Made by a program: the position numbers and the translations under genes. This document shows positions 1 through 11,440 of a DNA stretch of 30,710 nt, piece by piece. The notes beneath the pieces are model-generated. The model worked only from the letters and a program-made list of their open reading frames with translations. It ran no database searches and was not told the DNA's origin. This DNA is from Chara braunii (taxonomy: Eukaryota > Streptophyta > Charophyceae > Charales > Characeae), in the NCBI GenBank assembly GCA_003427395.1, contig BFEA01000212.1:731827-762536 (forward strand), in the 5' to 3' direction. The number at the start of each line of letters is the position of its first letter. The first letter of the stretch is position 1.

Positions 1-390
1 AAAAAAACGGGAGTGGGGGGGAGGTTGGGTGGGGGTGTTGGCAGGCACTTACCTGCTTTGCACTCTGTAGTTCAGGCAGCAGAGCACGTGTCTTGCAGCA
101 AAGCAACCAGCACATTTAACCAGCAGACATGCAGAGTTGCAAACAGTGCAAAGCAGGCACAAGACTAAAGAAACAGAGAAAAAAAAAAAAAGAAAAGTAT
201 GATTAACTTTGAACTTTGAACTTTGGATTTAGTAATTTAGTTATTTAAGTTCATAACTTCATATATAACTTAAAAGTTTGGATTTAGTAATTTAGTTATT
301 TAAGTTCATAACTTCATATATAACTTAAAAGTTCGAGCTTTGCAGTTCAATTCAGAACCTCAGAGTCTTCAGACTGGCAGTACTGTCAGT

Positions 391-391
<1 letters not shown>
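1..391. other. Non-coding spacer with no gene
   Basis: No convincing reading frame is present. The stretch opens with a G-rich run, has a short A-run near 178-191, and contains the 55-bp tandem duplication annotated separately. It ends at the CT microsatellite. Confidence 0.6.
222..333. repeat. Tandem duplication, 55 bp x 2
   Basis: A 55-bp AT-rich unit beginning TTTGGATTTAGTAATTTAG occurs at 222-276 and again at 277-331. The copies are nearly identical, which implies a recent duplication. No coding potential is seen. Confidence 0.9.
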
Positions 392-462
<71 letters not shown>

Positions 463-468
463 CCCCCC
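392..468. repeat. (CT)n microsatellite with C-run
   Basis: About 34 perfect CT dinucleotides at 392-460 are followed by a run of C. The poly-Leu-Ser frame across it is an artefact of the dinucleotide. Confidence 0.97.
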
Positions 469-2340
469 TAACGGGCAGAGGATCGGCAGGCGCCACGTCC
501 AAACGACCGCTTTGAAATTGCTCGGGCCTGTGCGAAACCCGCCACCTCAGAAACCTGCAGTGTCTTGTGTCTGGACCTCTAGGCCATGTACGGTGGGGTG
601 AAAGGACACTTAAAAATCACCCCGTTATTTTTCGAGGGGCGGCTAGGACCCAACAAACGTCCTGGGCCACCCCATTCTTTTTTTTGACTTTTACCCCAGG
701 GGCCTCCATCCAGACATGGGGACGGGGGACCGGACACCGGACTGTCTGGAACCCGGTCCAGACGTCCGGGCGGTTACCATGCTTATTTTCCTTGCAATAT
801 TTTAGAATTAAGTAATTTTTTTTCGTTCGAATTAATTATTTTTTTCTGAACATTGCTTTTTCGAAATTCGCAAAACAATTCTTATTCATCCCTTTTTTTC
901 GTACCTTTTAATTCATAAAATTCCTTTTTGAAGTTTTTTTCCTTGAAATTCGAAAATACATCGTAATCAATTAATTCTTTTTTGGAATTCTTTTTTAATT
1001 TGGAAGTACTTGTCTTTTTGAAAACGTTATTCTGAACTCCTTAATTAATTTCGACTAAATTCAATTAATTCACGACTGAATTAATCCCTTTACTCAGAAT
1101 TATGCAATCAGACTCCCGTTCATTCACTCTTTTCATGCATGTAAACAGTAGCGCAGCAACCTGGCGACATGCGCCCACTCAAAACTCAGAGGTATGGCAT
1201 CCAGATACGAGTTCACTTTCAATTAGCTATGGCGACTCAGCGCCCAAACAACTCACTGTTCACATACACCGGATCACCCTGGATATCCCACACTCAACTC
1301 TTTGAACACTCACACAACTCACACACACACACACACTGAACCTCAACTACAGCTATGGCGGCAGTGGCCGCTACTACCCTATCGCTATGCTGCGCTTCCT
1401 CTCTCTCGCCCACTTCAGCCTCGGGCGTCACTGCAGACCTCCTTGCACAAGTCGCTGTGGCAGCGCTTCCGCATGGCTCACGCAGGAATGAATGAATGGC
1501 TGGGCGCTGCCTCTTGATTTATACTTCCGAAACTCGTTGGTCTGCCCTCATCCGTCGGCCCATGGTGCTCACAGTCCCCCGTGGTACTTGCTGGACCGGA
1601 CTGGGACTGACTGGACCTTACCGCTGACTGAATGGGGACCCGCTGCTAACCTGCCGGAGTCGTACTGCAATTGCACTGCAGTTTAGTCCACCACTTGCCT
1701 CGCCACTTGACCACTTGCCCACTTGCCGACCTTCTAGAAGCCTACAGCTAAGACTTCTGGACTTCGCTAAGACTTCTGTTTGACAGATCTACAGATCGAA
1801 CCCCTACCACCTACGGACCTAGGACAGCCTACCAACTGTTTATGAATACACAGGTGACAGTTTCAACCTACAGATCGAACCCCTACCACCTACGGACCTA
1901 GGACAGCCTACCGACTGTTTATGAATACACAGGTCACAGGTCTACACAGGTACTGTACACGAGTAGGGTGAGGTCTAGGGATCGAGCCCTAGGATCTGCA
2001 TCTGCTACTGCAAAGAGGTGAAAAACGTTTCAATTAATCATCCCCTTTCGAATTTTCAGCCTCTTTCTTCATTATAAAATTCTACCCCGAACGTGAATTC
2101 GAGTAAATTTTGTCAGAATTTATGTCTCGTCTTGGAATTAATTATTATTTTTCTTCATTTGGAAATTCTTGAAAAGTTCGCTTTTTCTCTCAAAACCTCT
2201 TTTTTGAATTTTTGAATTAATTTTGAATAAATTCAAATTAATTTATTCAAAATTAATTCTTGTTTTGCTATTTTTTTTACCTTCATCGCTAAATCTATTG
2301 ACGTTACCCTACCCTTGTAAATAGGAACTCCCCCCCGGGC
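469..2340 (+). other. Non-coding leader/LTR-like stretch before the gag relic
   Basis: No gene is seen. Two T-rich segments full of TTAATT and GAATT (about 785-1095 and 2020-2290) resemble, in composition, the AT-rich leader of the minus-strand retroelement at 23830-24360. Between them is a GC-richer block (1100-2000) with a short CA run at 1320-1336. Its position directly upstream of the gag relic suggests a 5' LTR plus leader. However, I could not find paired LTR ends or a primer-binding site, so this remains inference. Confidence 0.35.
1791..1939. repeat. Tandem duplication, 79-bp period
   Basis: A 70-bp block starting ACAGATCGAACCCCTACC occurs at 1791-1860 and 1870-1939. The copies differ at only a couple of positions. 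A smaller duplicate (GCTAAGACTTCTG) sits just upstream at about 1747-1780. Confidence 0.9.
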
Positions 2341-4118
2341 ATGATGTGCACAACCAGGAACTCCCAACGCGCAGCCCCCACTGCTGCCGCTGCCTCCACC
2401 TCAGCCACCGCTACCACCGCTTCCTCCCCCACCATGGCCCAATCATACAGCATTGATATGTCCGGCATCCGCACCGACTCCGTCGATAGCATCGTCCGCA
2501 ACCTCGCAGGCGAGCAAACACCAGCACCCGATGCCGCCACCAATCTCGCGACACTTCTCCGCACAGTGACATCCCTCCAATCATCCTTCGCCAACATGAA
2601 CACCACCATGTCGACCGTCTCCGACCGCGTAGCCGCAATTGAGGGAAATTCCCCTGCGACCACGGTCGTCACCACGACCTACCCTCCTCCCCCGCGCCAC
2701 AAACCACCTCGTCGTCCACCCCCACAACCCACGTCCTCCTCCGAGCAGGCCTCCACTTCAACCTCCACATCGACACCTTCTGCATCTACCCCCCCAACCA
2801 TCACAGCCCCCACACACCCGTCATCATCCACCACTTCTGCCACCGGTCACTCCCACTCCCCTCCTACCCAAGCCCTCAACCCCCGCCATCACACAGTCGT
2901 CCAGCATTCCCTTTTAAACCAACCCAACTCTCACTTCATCTACCATCATCTCCACCCATCCCACCTACACCCCGGTCACCTCCTTCCCCTCAATGCTCCA
3001 CCCCGCTCCACCTATCTTGCCCCCAAACATACTCATCCTCACCAACCCTACGACCGATTTCATGCGAGTCACGTTCTCCCCCTCTACCCTCGACTTCAAC
3101 ACCCTCGCCTGCTCGGCCCCCAAAGAAGGACAGATCCCACCCTCCTTCCGCTCCAATGAGCTCCCAACCTTTTATGGCTCACCCCATGAGGACGTCTTCC
3201 TCTTCCTCACCCAACTCCACCAGGCCTTTTCTCTCCATAGCGTCCCCGTTATCCACTGGCTCCAAATTGTCGGAACCGGATTCCTAGACACCGTCACTAG
3301 ATGGTGGTACACCGAAATGACAAACCGCACCCGCGCCAACCTCCCACCCTATTCCTTCCTTGAATGGGTTTCTTTGCTCACCTCTACCTTCCAGCCACAG
3401 AAAACCATCGATGACTACATCAATCAATTCTTTCAGATGCGTCAAAACGGGCCGGACCAACCGTTTCATACAATACGTCCTCGTCCTACGCCAATACATC
3501 CCCATTGACTTCATAAGAAACACGGTCTTCATCTCCCGTGCCAAACGAATATATCGCAAGGATCTTGCAGCCACCCTCCTCCACGAACCCTCAATGCCCC
3601 TCCACGACCTCCTTAACCGCTCTCTCCAAATCAACCGACTCCTCACCCCTTACAAAAACGTTGTCACCTCCACCCCACACTGCCCCCAATACTTTCACAA
3701 CATAACAGACGAGACCTCCCTCTCCATCACCTCGGACGAATTGACCACCTTCGACCCCGACACCGACTCCCTATCCGACAGCATGGATACCTCAACATGT
3801 TCCCTCGACGAACTCTCTACCATTCACCTCATGCGAATGGAAAAGAGAGAACGCTCTAGCCTCCGTCCCCCGAACATCCTCCCGGCCCGCCTCAAGAAAC
3901 TCACACCTGAGGAAGGAGCCCACCTTCAGGCAAAAGGTGGATGTTATCGGTGCCGACAATTAGGCCACCAGCAAACCAACTGCCCACTTGCTAGACAATT
4001 GACACGCCAGTCCGCTGCTCCCCGACCTGTGACCTCCGCATCACCCCCCTCGGTAAGAGCCGGTCCCTCCTCGTCCCGAACACTGTCCCCAAGTCTCCCC
4101 CCTGGCATTAACAACTAG
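2341..4118 (+). pseudogene. Ty3/gypsy-type gag relic, frameshifted
   Basis: This is a decayed retrotransposon capsid/nucleocapsid gene. The reading frame starts at ATG 2341, near the duplicated ATGATG, with a Ser/Thr/Ala-rich N-terminus and then a long Pro/Ser/Thr-rich linker (about 2660-2990). A capsid-like, aromatic-rich stretch follows in the second frame (about 3090-3460; it includes ELPTFYGSPHEDVF and LEWVSLLTSTFQP). The third frame continues to a CX2CX4HX4C zinc knuckle at 3942-3983 (CYRCRQLGHQQTNC) and stops at 4116-4118. The coding signal therefore changes frame at least twice, somewhere in about 2900-3090 and again near 3440-3470. The zinc knuckle and the protease downstream fix the identity as a gag; no other function is plausible. 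Confidence 0.75.
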
Positions 4119-4242
4119 TCTTCCGGCCATCCCATCAGTGACCACCTCCATCCCACCAGTGGCCCATTTGGCATCGATAATAGGTCTGCCTCCCCCCTCT
4201 CCGGTGCCACACATCCCACCGGACGACCCCCAAGCGTCGTAA

Positions 4243-4668
4243 CCCTCGTCGCACGACGCCCCCATCACTGCCACATGTTCCTCAACCCTCCTTCTGAACC
4301 CATCCTTTGTCACCTTCTCTCATGTTGTTGAGGAACAAGCCCGACAGGATCGGCTTGTCCGATTAGGCAATGAACAAGGCCGCCTCAACACCATTATCTC
4401 CACCGCGAACTCATCACGCTTTCACCTCAAATTCATCGCCGCCACCCTTGGTGCGTCTATGACTAAGGTTCGGCCCCTCCTCGACATTGGAGCCACCGGT
4501 AACTTAATCACCGACGCGTGTGTTTGGAAAGCCGGTCTTACCTCTACCGGTTACGACATGACTGTCGTAACCCTCCGTAGTCAGGTCTCATTCGATGTAA
4601 TGCACTTAATGTGCGATATCGTTTTGGGAACTTCGTGGCGGAACCGCTACATGCCATACGCGTTGTAG
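4243..4668 (+). pseudogene. Retroviral-type aspartic protease relic
   Basis: An open frame runs from just after a stop at 4240-4242 to a TAG at 4666-4668. It has a charged, helical N-terminal part and then an aspartic protease core. The catalytic motif is LLDIGATGNLI (catalytic Asp codon 4483-4485; Ile replaces the usual Ser/Thr after it), and the downstream flap-side motif is DIVLG. In Ty3/gypsy elements this domain follows gag and precedes reverse transcriptase, and it cleaves the Gag-Pol polyprotein. Here no RT, RNase H or integrase follows: the frame ends where the left arm of the large inverted repeat begins. The element is therefore truncated 3' of the protease. Confidence 0.7.
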
Positions 4669-5823
4669 GGCCTAACCCCGGTAGACTTTCGAGCCTGTGT
4701 CGACCCCGCTAGGGGTCCCAGTTGGCTCGGCCCGCCCACGCTCGTGCTCAGGGCGCGGGCCATTTGTCCCGGAGTCACCCCCGCCTAGTGCTTTGAGGTG
4801 GATGGGGATGGGCCCTCATGCCGGGTGGTAATCTCGCTGACCATTTCGCACAAGTAAGTTTCTTGATGCTTGGTTGTGTTCTCAGGCAAATGCACCTTCC
4901 AATACTCAGGCAGTTCAATGGGGGGTTCCTTGAGAATTTTTTATTTTTATTTTCTTTTTGCATAGGCTAAGCGTCATCCTTAGGCCACACACCATTTCGC
5001 TAAAGCAATAGTCATGTGGCATCATCGGGGGTGGCGATGCCGCCTTCCTCCTCCGCCCCTACACATTCCCATGTTCCAGTCACTGCATCCATCGTTATTA
5101 GTGCCCGCCCTTTAGTCTTTTCGGGGCTCTCATCCACATGCAAAGGTTACTTCACATTTCACTCAATCAAGACTTCGTCCCCGCCCAGTCCACGCTCAAG
5201 GCTTCATGCACCAAGGCCTCATTCACAGGTAGGGTTTACACAAGGCCCACAACCTTTTTGCTCATTCATCCCTCTTTCTCTTTGCTCGCACTTCCCTGGC
5301 CCAATTCCACTCAAGTCATTCCAAGCTACTCACCGAACACAAGTGCAAATGCCAATACAATCCCCTATCCGGGGGTCAACACACAACCCTTCCCACATGC
5401 CTATCTTTCTTTCTTTGCTCTTGTCTTGTTCCCCATTCCTTTTACCATGCTCAACCAATCCATCCTCTTCTCATAGTCATGCAGTCCGAGTTCTGGTTGA
5501 GTCAACTGACCTTTCTCTTAATCAACAATCTCTTCCCTTAGACCCGGTTGGACTAGTCCACTCCCAATCCCTCAGCGCTTTGCGCTCACAGCTTCCAAGT
5601 ACTTTTTTTTTTTCCCTTCTTGGTAGCACAAGGGGCCGACAGTCCTTCCCTTGCCCTCTTTCTCCACCAAGTGAGGTCAACTTTCTTTCACCATTCGTCC
5701 CCTGGCAATGTAACAAGTGAGTGGGAGAGGTTAGTTGCATGCCAAGAGGGAAGGGGTAAGGATTAGGCTAGGGGTTTGAGAGCGGTGGCGAGGAGAGGAT
5801 CAAAGGGACAAATGGGAAAAAGG

Positions 5824-5825
<2 letters not shown>

Positions 5826-5907
<82 letters not shown>
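5826..5907. repeat. (AG)n microsatellite
   Basis: About 40 perfect AG dinucleotides. An impure TC tract occupies the equivalent place in the opposite arm (14938-15045). Confidence 0.97.
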
Positions 5908-5909
<2 letters not shown>

Positions 5910-6009
5910 CTATGCCTAATCAAACTTCATCCCCTACCCGCCCTATCGTTCTACTTGAGGCCCTCCTATGCATCACCACCCCTCCTTGTCCTTGAGCAAG
6001 GCGCGGGTC

Positions 6010-6525
6010 AAATCGGTTGGCTATGGCGGATGGATGGAGGAGATGGAAGAGGGGGGATGTCGCGAGGAAGAGGCTATGGCCGGTAGGTGAAGGAGATGGA
6101 GAAGGACATAGGATGCTAATTGGCTATGGCGGATGGGCGAGGGTGATCAAGGAGGAAGGTGAAGCGAGGTGGGTGGCTATGGTGGATGGGTAAGGAAGAT
6201 GGTGTAAGGTGGGTGGCTATGGTGGATGGGTGAAGAGGACGGAGGTGGGGGCCGAAGTAAGGTGGCTGGCTATGGTGTATGGGTGAAGAGGACGGAGGTG
6301 GGGGACGAAGTGAGGTGGTTGGCTATGGTGGATGGGTGAAGAGGATGGAGGAGGGGGATAGTGCGAGGTGGATGGTTATGGTGAATGCGTGAAGAAAATG
6401 GGGGTGGAAGATGGTGTAAGGTGAGTGGCTATGGTGGGTGAAGAGGATAGAGGTGGGGAACGAGGTGAAGTGGTTGGCCATGGAGGATGGATGATGAAGA
6501 TGGGGGAGGAAGGTGATGCGAAGTG
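6010..6525 (+). repeat. 53-bp-class minisatellite, left array
   Basis: About nine to ten diverged units, each containing GGCTATGGTGGATGGGTGAAG followed by a GA-rich stretch and GTGCGAGGTGG. It is the same family as 13440-14825 but on the opposite strand, with more length variation between units. The period is not a multiple of three and no gene is supported. Confidence 0.9.
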
Positions 6526-7315
6526 TCCGATATCTCTCCCTATTCTAAGTGTCCGGCCTCGTCTCCCCTAAGTCATCCCTAGTCCAGGACTTCAAAATGT
6601 TCAGATTTACAGCAACCAATCCTGCAGCAGATAAGCAGAAAAACACAGACTTGCAAAAACACACATTTTAGAAAATGCAGATTTGTAGATTTGCAGATTT
6701 TGCAGATTTTGTAGTTTTTGGCTAAAGAGGGAGAACCGAAAAATTCAGCCTTGCATCTGGCGATCCAAACGGTGTCGGATGCCCACGTAACTCGGTGGGC
6801 CCTCTGTCTATACCCTATGGAAGACCTCCATAGAGTTTGCTCAGATTCCATCGCTGTTTGCCCCGACTTGCCTTTTTCAGGCATTGTCCAAGCTCTGAGC
6901 GAACAGTTCGGGGAAGTCCATTTTTCGTTTTTGCAGGAAAATGGACTCGGATGATCTGCAGATTTTGCAGGCCATCTATCTATGCCTAGGATATGGGGTT
7001 TGCGAAGTCACGGTCCTCAGACCCCCGTTTTGGTGGTGTTGGCCACCGGCGCCCCCGGGCCGCACCAGTGCCCTAGCGTTTTCCGGACTGGCCTTGGCTC
7101 CGGGAGACCAGCTAACGGTTCTCAGCAGCAGCAACAGCAGCAGCCTGGCCTGGTCAGTCATCAGCAAGAGCAGCAACAATGTTCATTAACAACAGCATTA
7201 TCAGTAGCAGCAGCACTACCACCACCACCTTCCTACCTACCTTCTCCTTACCGTGCGATTAGAGCACGGGGGGGTGGGTTTGTCGGGTTCTGTTCGTGAC
7301 AATTTGATCAACCTA
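6526..7315. other. Spacer with short GCAGATTTT repeats and a CAG-rich tract
   Basis: The stretch has slipped copies of GCAGATTTT/GTAGATTT at about 6676-6716 and again near 6950-6970, and an imperfect CAG/CAA tract at about 7123-7180. Open frames exist on both strands (for example a Gln-rich one at 6982-7299), but none has a domain, a splice context or a conserved copy. No gene is supported. Confidence 0.55.
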
Positions 7316-7760
7316 CGAAGATCCGAATTAACACTTGAGTGCAAAAAATGGACAAGGCATGAGTGTGCCACAAGCGTGTGATTTAGTTGAACAACCAAGG
7401 ATGAATCGGACTATCACCAAATGCAAGAATTGACAAAGCATGAGTGTGACACACGCATGTGACTAGTTGAACAGCCAAGGATGAATCGGACTATCCCCAA
7501 ACGCAAGAACGGACAAAGCATGAATGTGACACAAGCATATGACTAGTTGAACAACCAAGGATGAATCGAACTGTCACCAAATGCAAGAATGGACAAAGCA
7601 TGAGTGTGACAAGAGCATGTGACTAGTTGTCACCAAATGCAAGAATGGACAAAGCATGAGTGTGACACAAGCATATGACTAGTTGAACAGCCAAGGATGA
7701 ATCGGACTATCACCCAAGTGCAAAACTTGACAAGGCATGAGCGTGACACAAACACGTTGT
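7316..7760. repeat. 80-bp minisatellite
   Basis: About five copies of an 80-bp unit carry GACTAGTTGAACAACCAAGG and ACAAAGCATGAGTGTGACAC. The anchor ACARCCAAGG starts at 7391, 7471, 7551 and 7687. The last interval is 136 bp because one unit lost 24 bp. Outer copies are more diverged. Confidence 0.92.
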
Positions 7761-8139
7761 CGGAACCTGTGGATACCGAATAACGTCCCGGCACTTGAGA
7801 GCCGGTATATAGCCAAGTTGTGTACGACAGAGAAATCCGAAGAAAGGAGACAAGAGAGAGAGAAAAGACAAAGGACTAGAACGGGACCTTCGGGAGGAAT
7901 GATGCCTTGGGCTGAGTACCGCAAGGTGAAGGACCCGGCAATGGCAAGCGAGTGATAGGACGTGGGCGCATGGGGGCATAGCATGGGGGCAAGAGGGCCA
8001 TTCGAATTCGGCATGGCAAGGACCTGAGGGGCCTTGAACTGAAGTCGAAAGGTGGACAACCCTGGTGGTCGCGGGACACTGGAAAATAAGGGCCCAACAT
8101 GGAGGCCACCAACGACAAGTAATGGAGACCATGGATTGG

Positions 8140-8457
8140 AGGCCTGACACGCGCAAGGCTCGAGAAAAGACAGAGAAAGTGAGCCACCATAGGGCGGTAG
8201 ACCCCAAAGGAAACTGGGACACCATGAGGAAAAGTATCAGGGACCACGTGGGGCTAAGTAAAAATAATGGTATCCAGGACAAAATATTGACTTGCGGAGG
8301 CCCGACACGCGCAAGGCTCGAGAAAAGACAGAGAAAGTGAGCCACCATAGGGCGGTAGACCCCAAAAGAAACTGGGACACCATGAGGAAAAGTATCAGGG
8401 ACCACGTGGGGCTTAAGTAAAAATAATGGTATCCAGGACAAAATATTGACGGGACCA
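8140..8457. repeat. Tandem duplication, 159 bp x 2
   Basis: GACACGCGCAAGGCTCGAG starts at 8145 and 8304, and the following 150 bp repeats almost exactly. Differences are single bases plus one extra T (GGGCTAAGT versus GGGCTTAAGT). Confidence 0.95.
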
Positions 8458-8533
8458 CCGGCGGGACAAGTGTCGGTGGGACCGCCAGCGGGATAAGTAC
8501 TGGCGGGACCACCAGGTGGGACAAGTGCCGAGG
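8451..8533. repeat. 27-bp tandem repeat, 3 copies
   Basis: Three 27-bp units, GGGACCACCGGCGGGACAAG plus a variable GTNNNGG tail, immediately follow the 159-bp duplication. Confidence 0.85.
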
Positions 8534-8907
8534 ACTAGCGCGGGACAAGAGGCGGGGACATGAGAAGGCATCAAGAAGGATTGTGGAGCGATATGAGGAA
8601 AAAATAATTAAAGCAACGTGTACCGTCAAGATCAAGATCTTGACGGCCAAAAATATTAGCACCACTAGTGCAAGCACTAGTGGGAGCAAACGGAAAGACA
8701 AAAGGGAAAAGAAAAAGTAAAGCAACGTGAAGGGGGAGGCATGGGAGCAATCCGGAAAACCTCAGATCAGCCTCCCTCAAGAAAATGGAGTCAAAAGAGA
8801 CTTCATATGAAAAATAAGCCTCCGGGAGAAAATCAAAGTATGAGGGGCCCTGTGTGAGAAAAATAAAGGTAAAGGGAGACTCCCATGGGCATGAGGGAGC
8901 CACAGTT

Positions 8908-8931
8908 GCAATCCGAGATATAACGGACTGC
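8908..8931. repeat. GCARTCCG hairpin, copy 1
   Basis: Arms GCAATCCG and CGGACTGC flank an 8-nt loop AGATATAA; there is one G:T-type mismatch in an 8-bp stem. Confidence 0.8.
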
Positions 8932-9482
8932 GCCATGGGCATAAGGAGGGCCAAAACTAAGAGGAAGGGCCTAGAAAAGGCCTTAACGGCCACTTGACAC
9001 TTGCATGCTAGAAAAAGAAAGAAAAATAAAAGAAAAAGGTGGGAGAATAAGACAAAAGGAGTGAGAAGGAGTGAGTGAGTTGGCCGTCAGTAGGGACTGC
9101 CACAAGTAAAGACCGGTAGGCCCTACTATCCAAAAAGGGAGGGAGAAGAAAAAAGAAGAAAAAAGAAAATAGAAGAAAAGAGAAAAAAACCTTAACGGTA
9201 AAAAACGGTCACGTGGCGAGATACATCCGTGACCAGATACATTTTGGAATATGGCGGTTGCAAAGGGCCTTGATTTTCTTTTGATTTTACAGAGAAAATC
9301 AAGAAAAATCAAGGCCTCATGCAACCGAGATACAGCGAATTGCATAGAGGAAGAGAAACACATGTTTTTAGATACATCCGGGGCCAATATTGAGCCCGGA
9401 TGCACTTGAAAGTTGGTCGTTTCATTTTCCTTCACTTTTGGGTTAGTTGTGGAGCAATGGGGCTAGGAAATTGACCCCTACT

Positions 9483-9506
9483 GCAGTCCGAGTTACAACG
9501 GACTGC
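9483..9506. repeat. GCARTCCG hairpin, copy 2 (perfect)
   Basis: Arms GCAGTCCG and CGGACTGC are perfectly complementary (8 bp) around the loop AGTTACAA. Confidence 0.9.
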
Positions 9507-9644
9507 GTGGGGAACAGAAAACACATGTTTTTTGTGCATCTGGAGCTAATATTGAGCCCGTATGCACTTGAAAATTGAGCGCTTCATTTTCTTTCAATTT
9601 GGGCCAAGTTGTGGGGTTGTGGGACTAGGGGAATGGCCATAGTT

Positions 9645-9668
9645 GCAGTCCGAAAAATAACGGGCTGC
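9645..9668. repeat. GCARTCCG hairpin, copy 3
   Basis: Arms GCAGTCCG and CGGGCTGC surround the loop AAAAATAA. The one difference from a perfect stem is a wobble-compatible A to G change. Confidence 0.85.
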
Positions 9669-10182
9669 ATAAGGATGCCTAGGCCAAGAGAAAATGAGCC
9701 ATGGCAAACCGAGAAGGCTAGAAAAGAGACTTCGACATAAGGCAAATAGAGACGGTAAACGGCAACCGTAAGATGAGGATATCGCGGTCGAGAATAATCG
9801 ACGCACGTAAGGTACTTGAGGAGGGGATATTGGAACTGACAGGGACAAGGAAGTCCCAAAATAAAAATGGGACGTCATTCGGGACGATGTCGGGGACTAA
9901 ATGGGTCCAAATAAAAATAGGCGAAAATTGGAACATGCGCTGGTGGGACTACTGCCGGGACAAAACAATGAAACTGGTACGGGGAGAGTGGCGGGGACTT
10001 GAGATGTCCCAAGGGAACCATGAGCCAACATGAGGAATGGTCGTACAAAGCAAATGACACCGTCGAGATCAAGATCCAGACGGTGGAAAATATTAGCACC
10101 ACTAGTGCAAGCCCTAGTGGGATCAAGTGGGAGAGCCGTGAGGGAAAATAAAGCAAAATAATGGTGATGGAAGGGCTGCCCA

Positions 10183-10206
10183 GCAGTCCGGGACATCTCG
10201 GACTAG
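10183..10206. repeat. GCARTCCG hairpin, copy 4
   Basis: GCAGTCCG, loop GGACATCT, then CGGACTAG: six bases of the stem (AGTCCG/CGGACT) pair perfectly. It sits in the second 1.44-kb copy, opposite a degenerate half-site at 8747. Confidence 0.75.
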
Positions 10207-10607
10207 CTAGGCATGAGAAAATAAAACCCCAAGGGGCTCAACACAGAAAAAAGACTATCAAAAGAAAATTGGAGCAGAGAGGGCTCAAAATTAAGATTAA
10301 CGAAGGCAAAATGAAGCCCCCCATAAGCATGGGGGCGTCATTATTGTAATCGGATATATAACAGTCAAATACTGAGTCTGAATCTGGCCATAGATGAGGA
10401 TCCGTGGCCTAGAAAAAGACTCAACAGCCACTTGACACTTGTCACATCATAAATAATAGAAAAGAAAAGAAAAATGGGAGAAAATGGAGAAAGAATGAGA
10501 CAAAGGGGGAGAAAAGAGTAGAGGAGCATGTGCCGCCCTATTGGGACTGGCATAGTAGGGACTGGCAGGTCCCTATTGTGACCTCATCCCTCCAGATTTA
10601 GTGGAGG

Positions 10608-10621
10608 GCAATCCGGATTGC
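10608..10621. repeat. GCAATCCGGATTGC perfect palindrome
   Basis: A 14-bp perfect palindrome in which the two GCAATCC arms abut without a loop. It has the same core as the hairpins upstream. Confidence 0.85.
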
Positions 10622-11162
10622 AGAGATATGACCCTTGGGGCAATATCTCTGGAAAATCTAAATTAAAAATGGAAAATTGAGAGAAAACGCAAAAGGAAAA
10701 TGACCCGTTTTCTTTTGGGCTATGGATTTGAGATTTAGATCCATGGAGGAGGGAATATGGCTGTTTTTGAGGAGGTCAACTCAAACGGCCAACTCCGGAA
10801 TGAGTTGGTAGCCCAAAATGGAAAGAAACAAAAGAAAGAAAAAGACAAAACTGTGCATTTGGCCCAAACGGAGGGTCAGATGTACCAAAAACTGAAAAAA
10901 TGAACTTAGGGGTTCAAATTTGAAGCAAGGATTACCAAGGGGTAGCTCGGAATATTGCTAGCCTTGGATCTCAGCCAGATCCAAGGCTGAAAAGCATCGA
11001 GGCATGAGAAAATACCTTGGCCTACTAAAAATGGGATAGAAACTGAAAAAATCGAGAAAAAGATTCATTAGGCCTTTTCTCTCAAGTGGGGCTGCCCCTT
11101 GGGCATTTGGACTCAAAGGGGTAGCATTTGAAAAAGAAAAGGCGGCCAAGGGAGGCCAAAAG

Positions 11163-11195
11163 GCAATCCGAGTTGGTACCAACCACTCAGATTGC
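11163..11195. repeat. GCAATCCG extended hairpin
   Basis: GCAATCCGAGT pairs with ACTCAGATTGC (10 of 11 bp), enclosing the palindrome TTGGTACCAA. Confidence 0.8.
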
Positions 11196-11366
11196 ATGTA
11201 CTTGGCCAAAATGAGGCCCAGGTACCCCCGGAGGGGCCTAGTGGTGGGTTTTTGCCTAGGGGGGTATCTCGGTTCACTTTGGGGCACATGGGGAGGCTCA
11301 TGGGTTGATCGATACTTCGGTTTCAGCCTACATAAGCTGAGGGAGCAGCCCGCCACACTATATTTG

Positions 11367-11440
11367 CATAAGGTGTGCCCATGCTGCCCAAGTGAGCTCA
11401 TATGAACACCAGCCTCATAAGGTGTGCCCATGCTGCCCAA
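11367..11440. repeat. 49-bp-period duplication
   Basis: CATAAGGTGTGCCCATGCTG plus CCCAAG occurs at 11367 and 11416. Confidence 0.9.

Larger units (their letters stand above)
4665..6525 (+). repeat. Left arm of a large inverted repeat
   Basis: This stretch is homologous, in reverse complement, to about 16360-13440. Matching anchors in the same order include: GACTTTCGAGCCTGTGTCGACC at 4681 paired with its diverged complement near 16318-16340; the block ending GGATGGGGATGGGCC; AGGCTAAGCG-TATCCTTAGGCCAC (about 4966 and 16005); CTCAAGTCATTCCAAGCTACTCACC (about 5309 and 15560); and CCCTTGCCCTCTTTCTCCACCAAGTGAG (about 5648 and 15270). The AG tract and the 53-bp minisatellite follow in both arms. 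The Pro/Ser-rich open frame at 5016-5720 is not conserved between arms, so I do not call it a gene. Identity looks roughly 65-80 percent by eye. Confidence 0.85.
8600..10560. repeat. Diverged 1.44-kb tandem duplication
   Basis: The segment 8600-9130 reappears diverged at about 10035-10560. Paired landmarks are AATATTAGCACCACTAGTGC (8654 and 10088) and GGCCACTTGACACTTG-type (about 8988 and 10427). The GCARTCCG hairpins at 8747/8908 pair with those at 10183/10345, all offset by about 1435-1440 bp. Confidence 0.8.

Noticed and set aside
389-601. Poly-Leu-Ser frame that could pass as a signal peptide
   Set aside because: It is the CT microsatellite translated.
5016-5720. 234-codon Pro/Ser-rich plus-strand frame
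   Set aside because: The frame is not preserved in the homologous opposite arm, which has stops and indels; the composition is low complexity.
8571-9435. Hydrophobic minus-strand frames that look like membrane proteins
   Set aside because: Purine-rich plus strand gives Phe/Leu/Ser-rich antisense translations; they are not conserved in the 1.44-kb duplicate.
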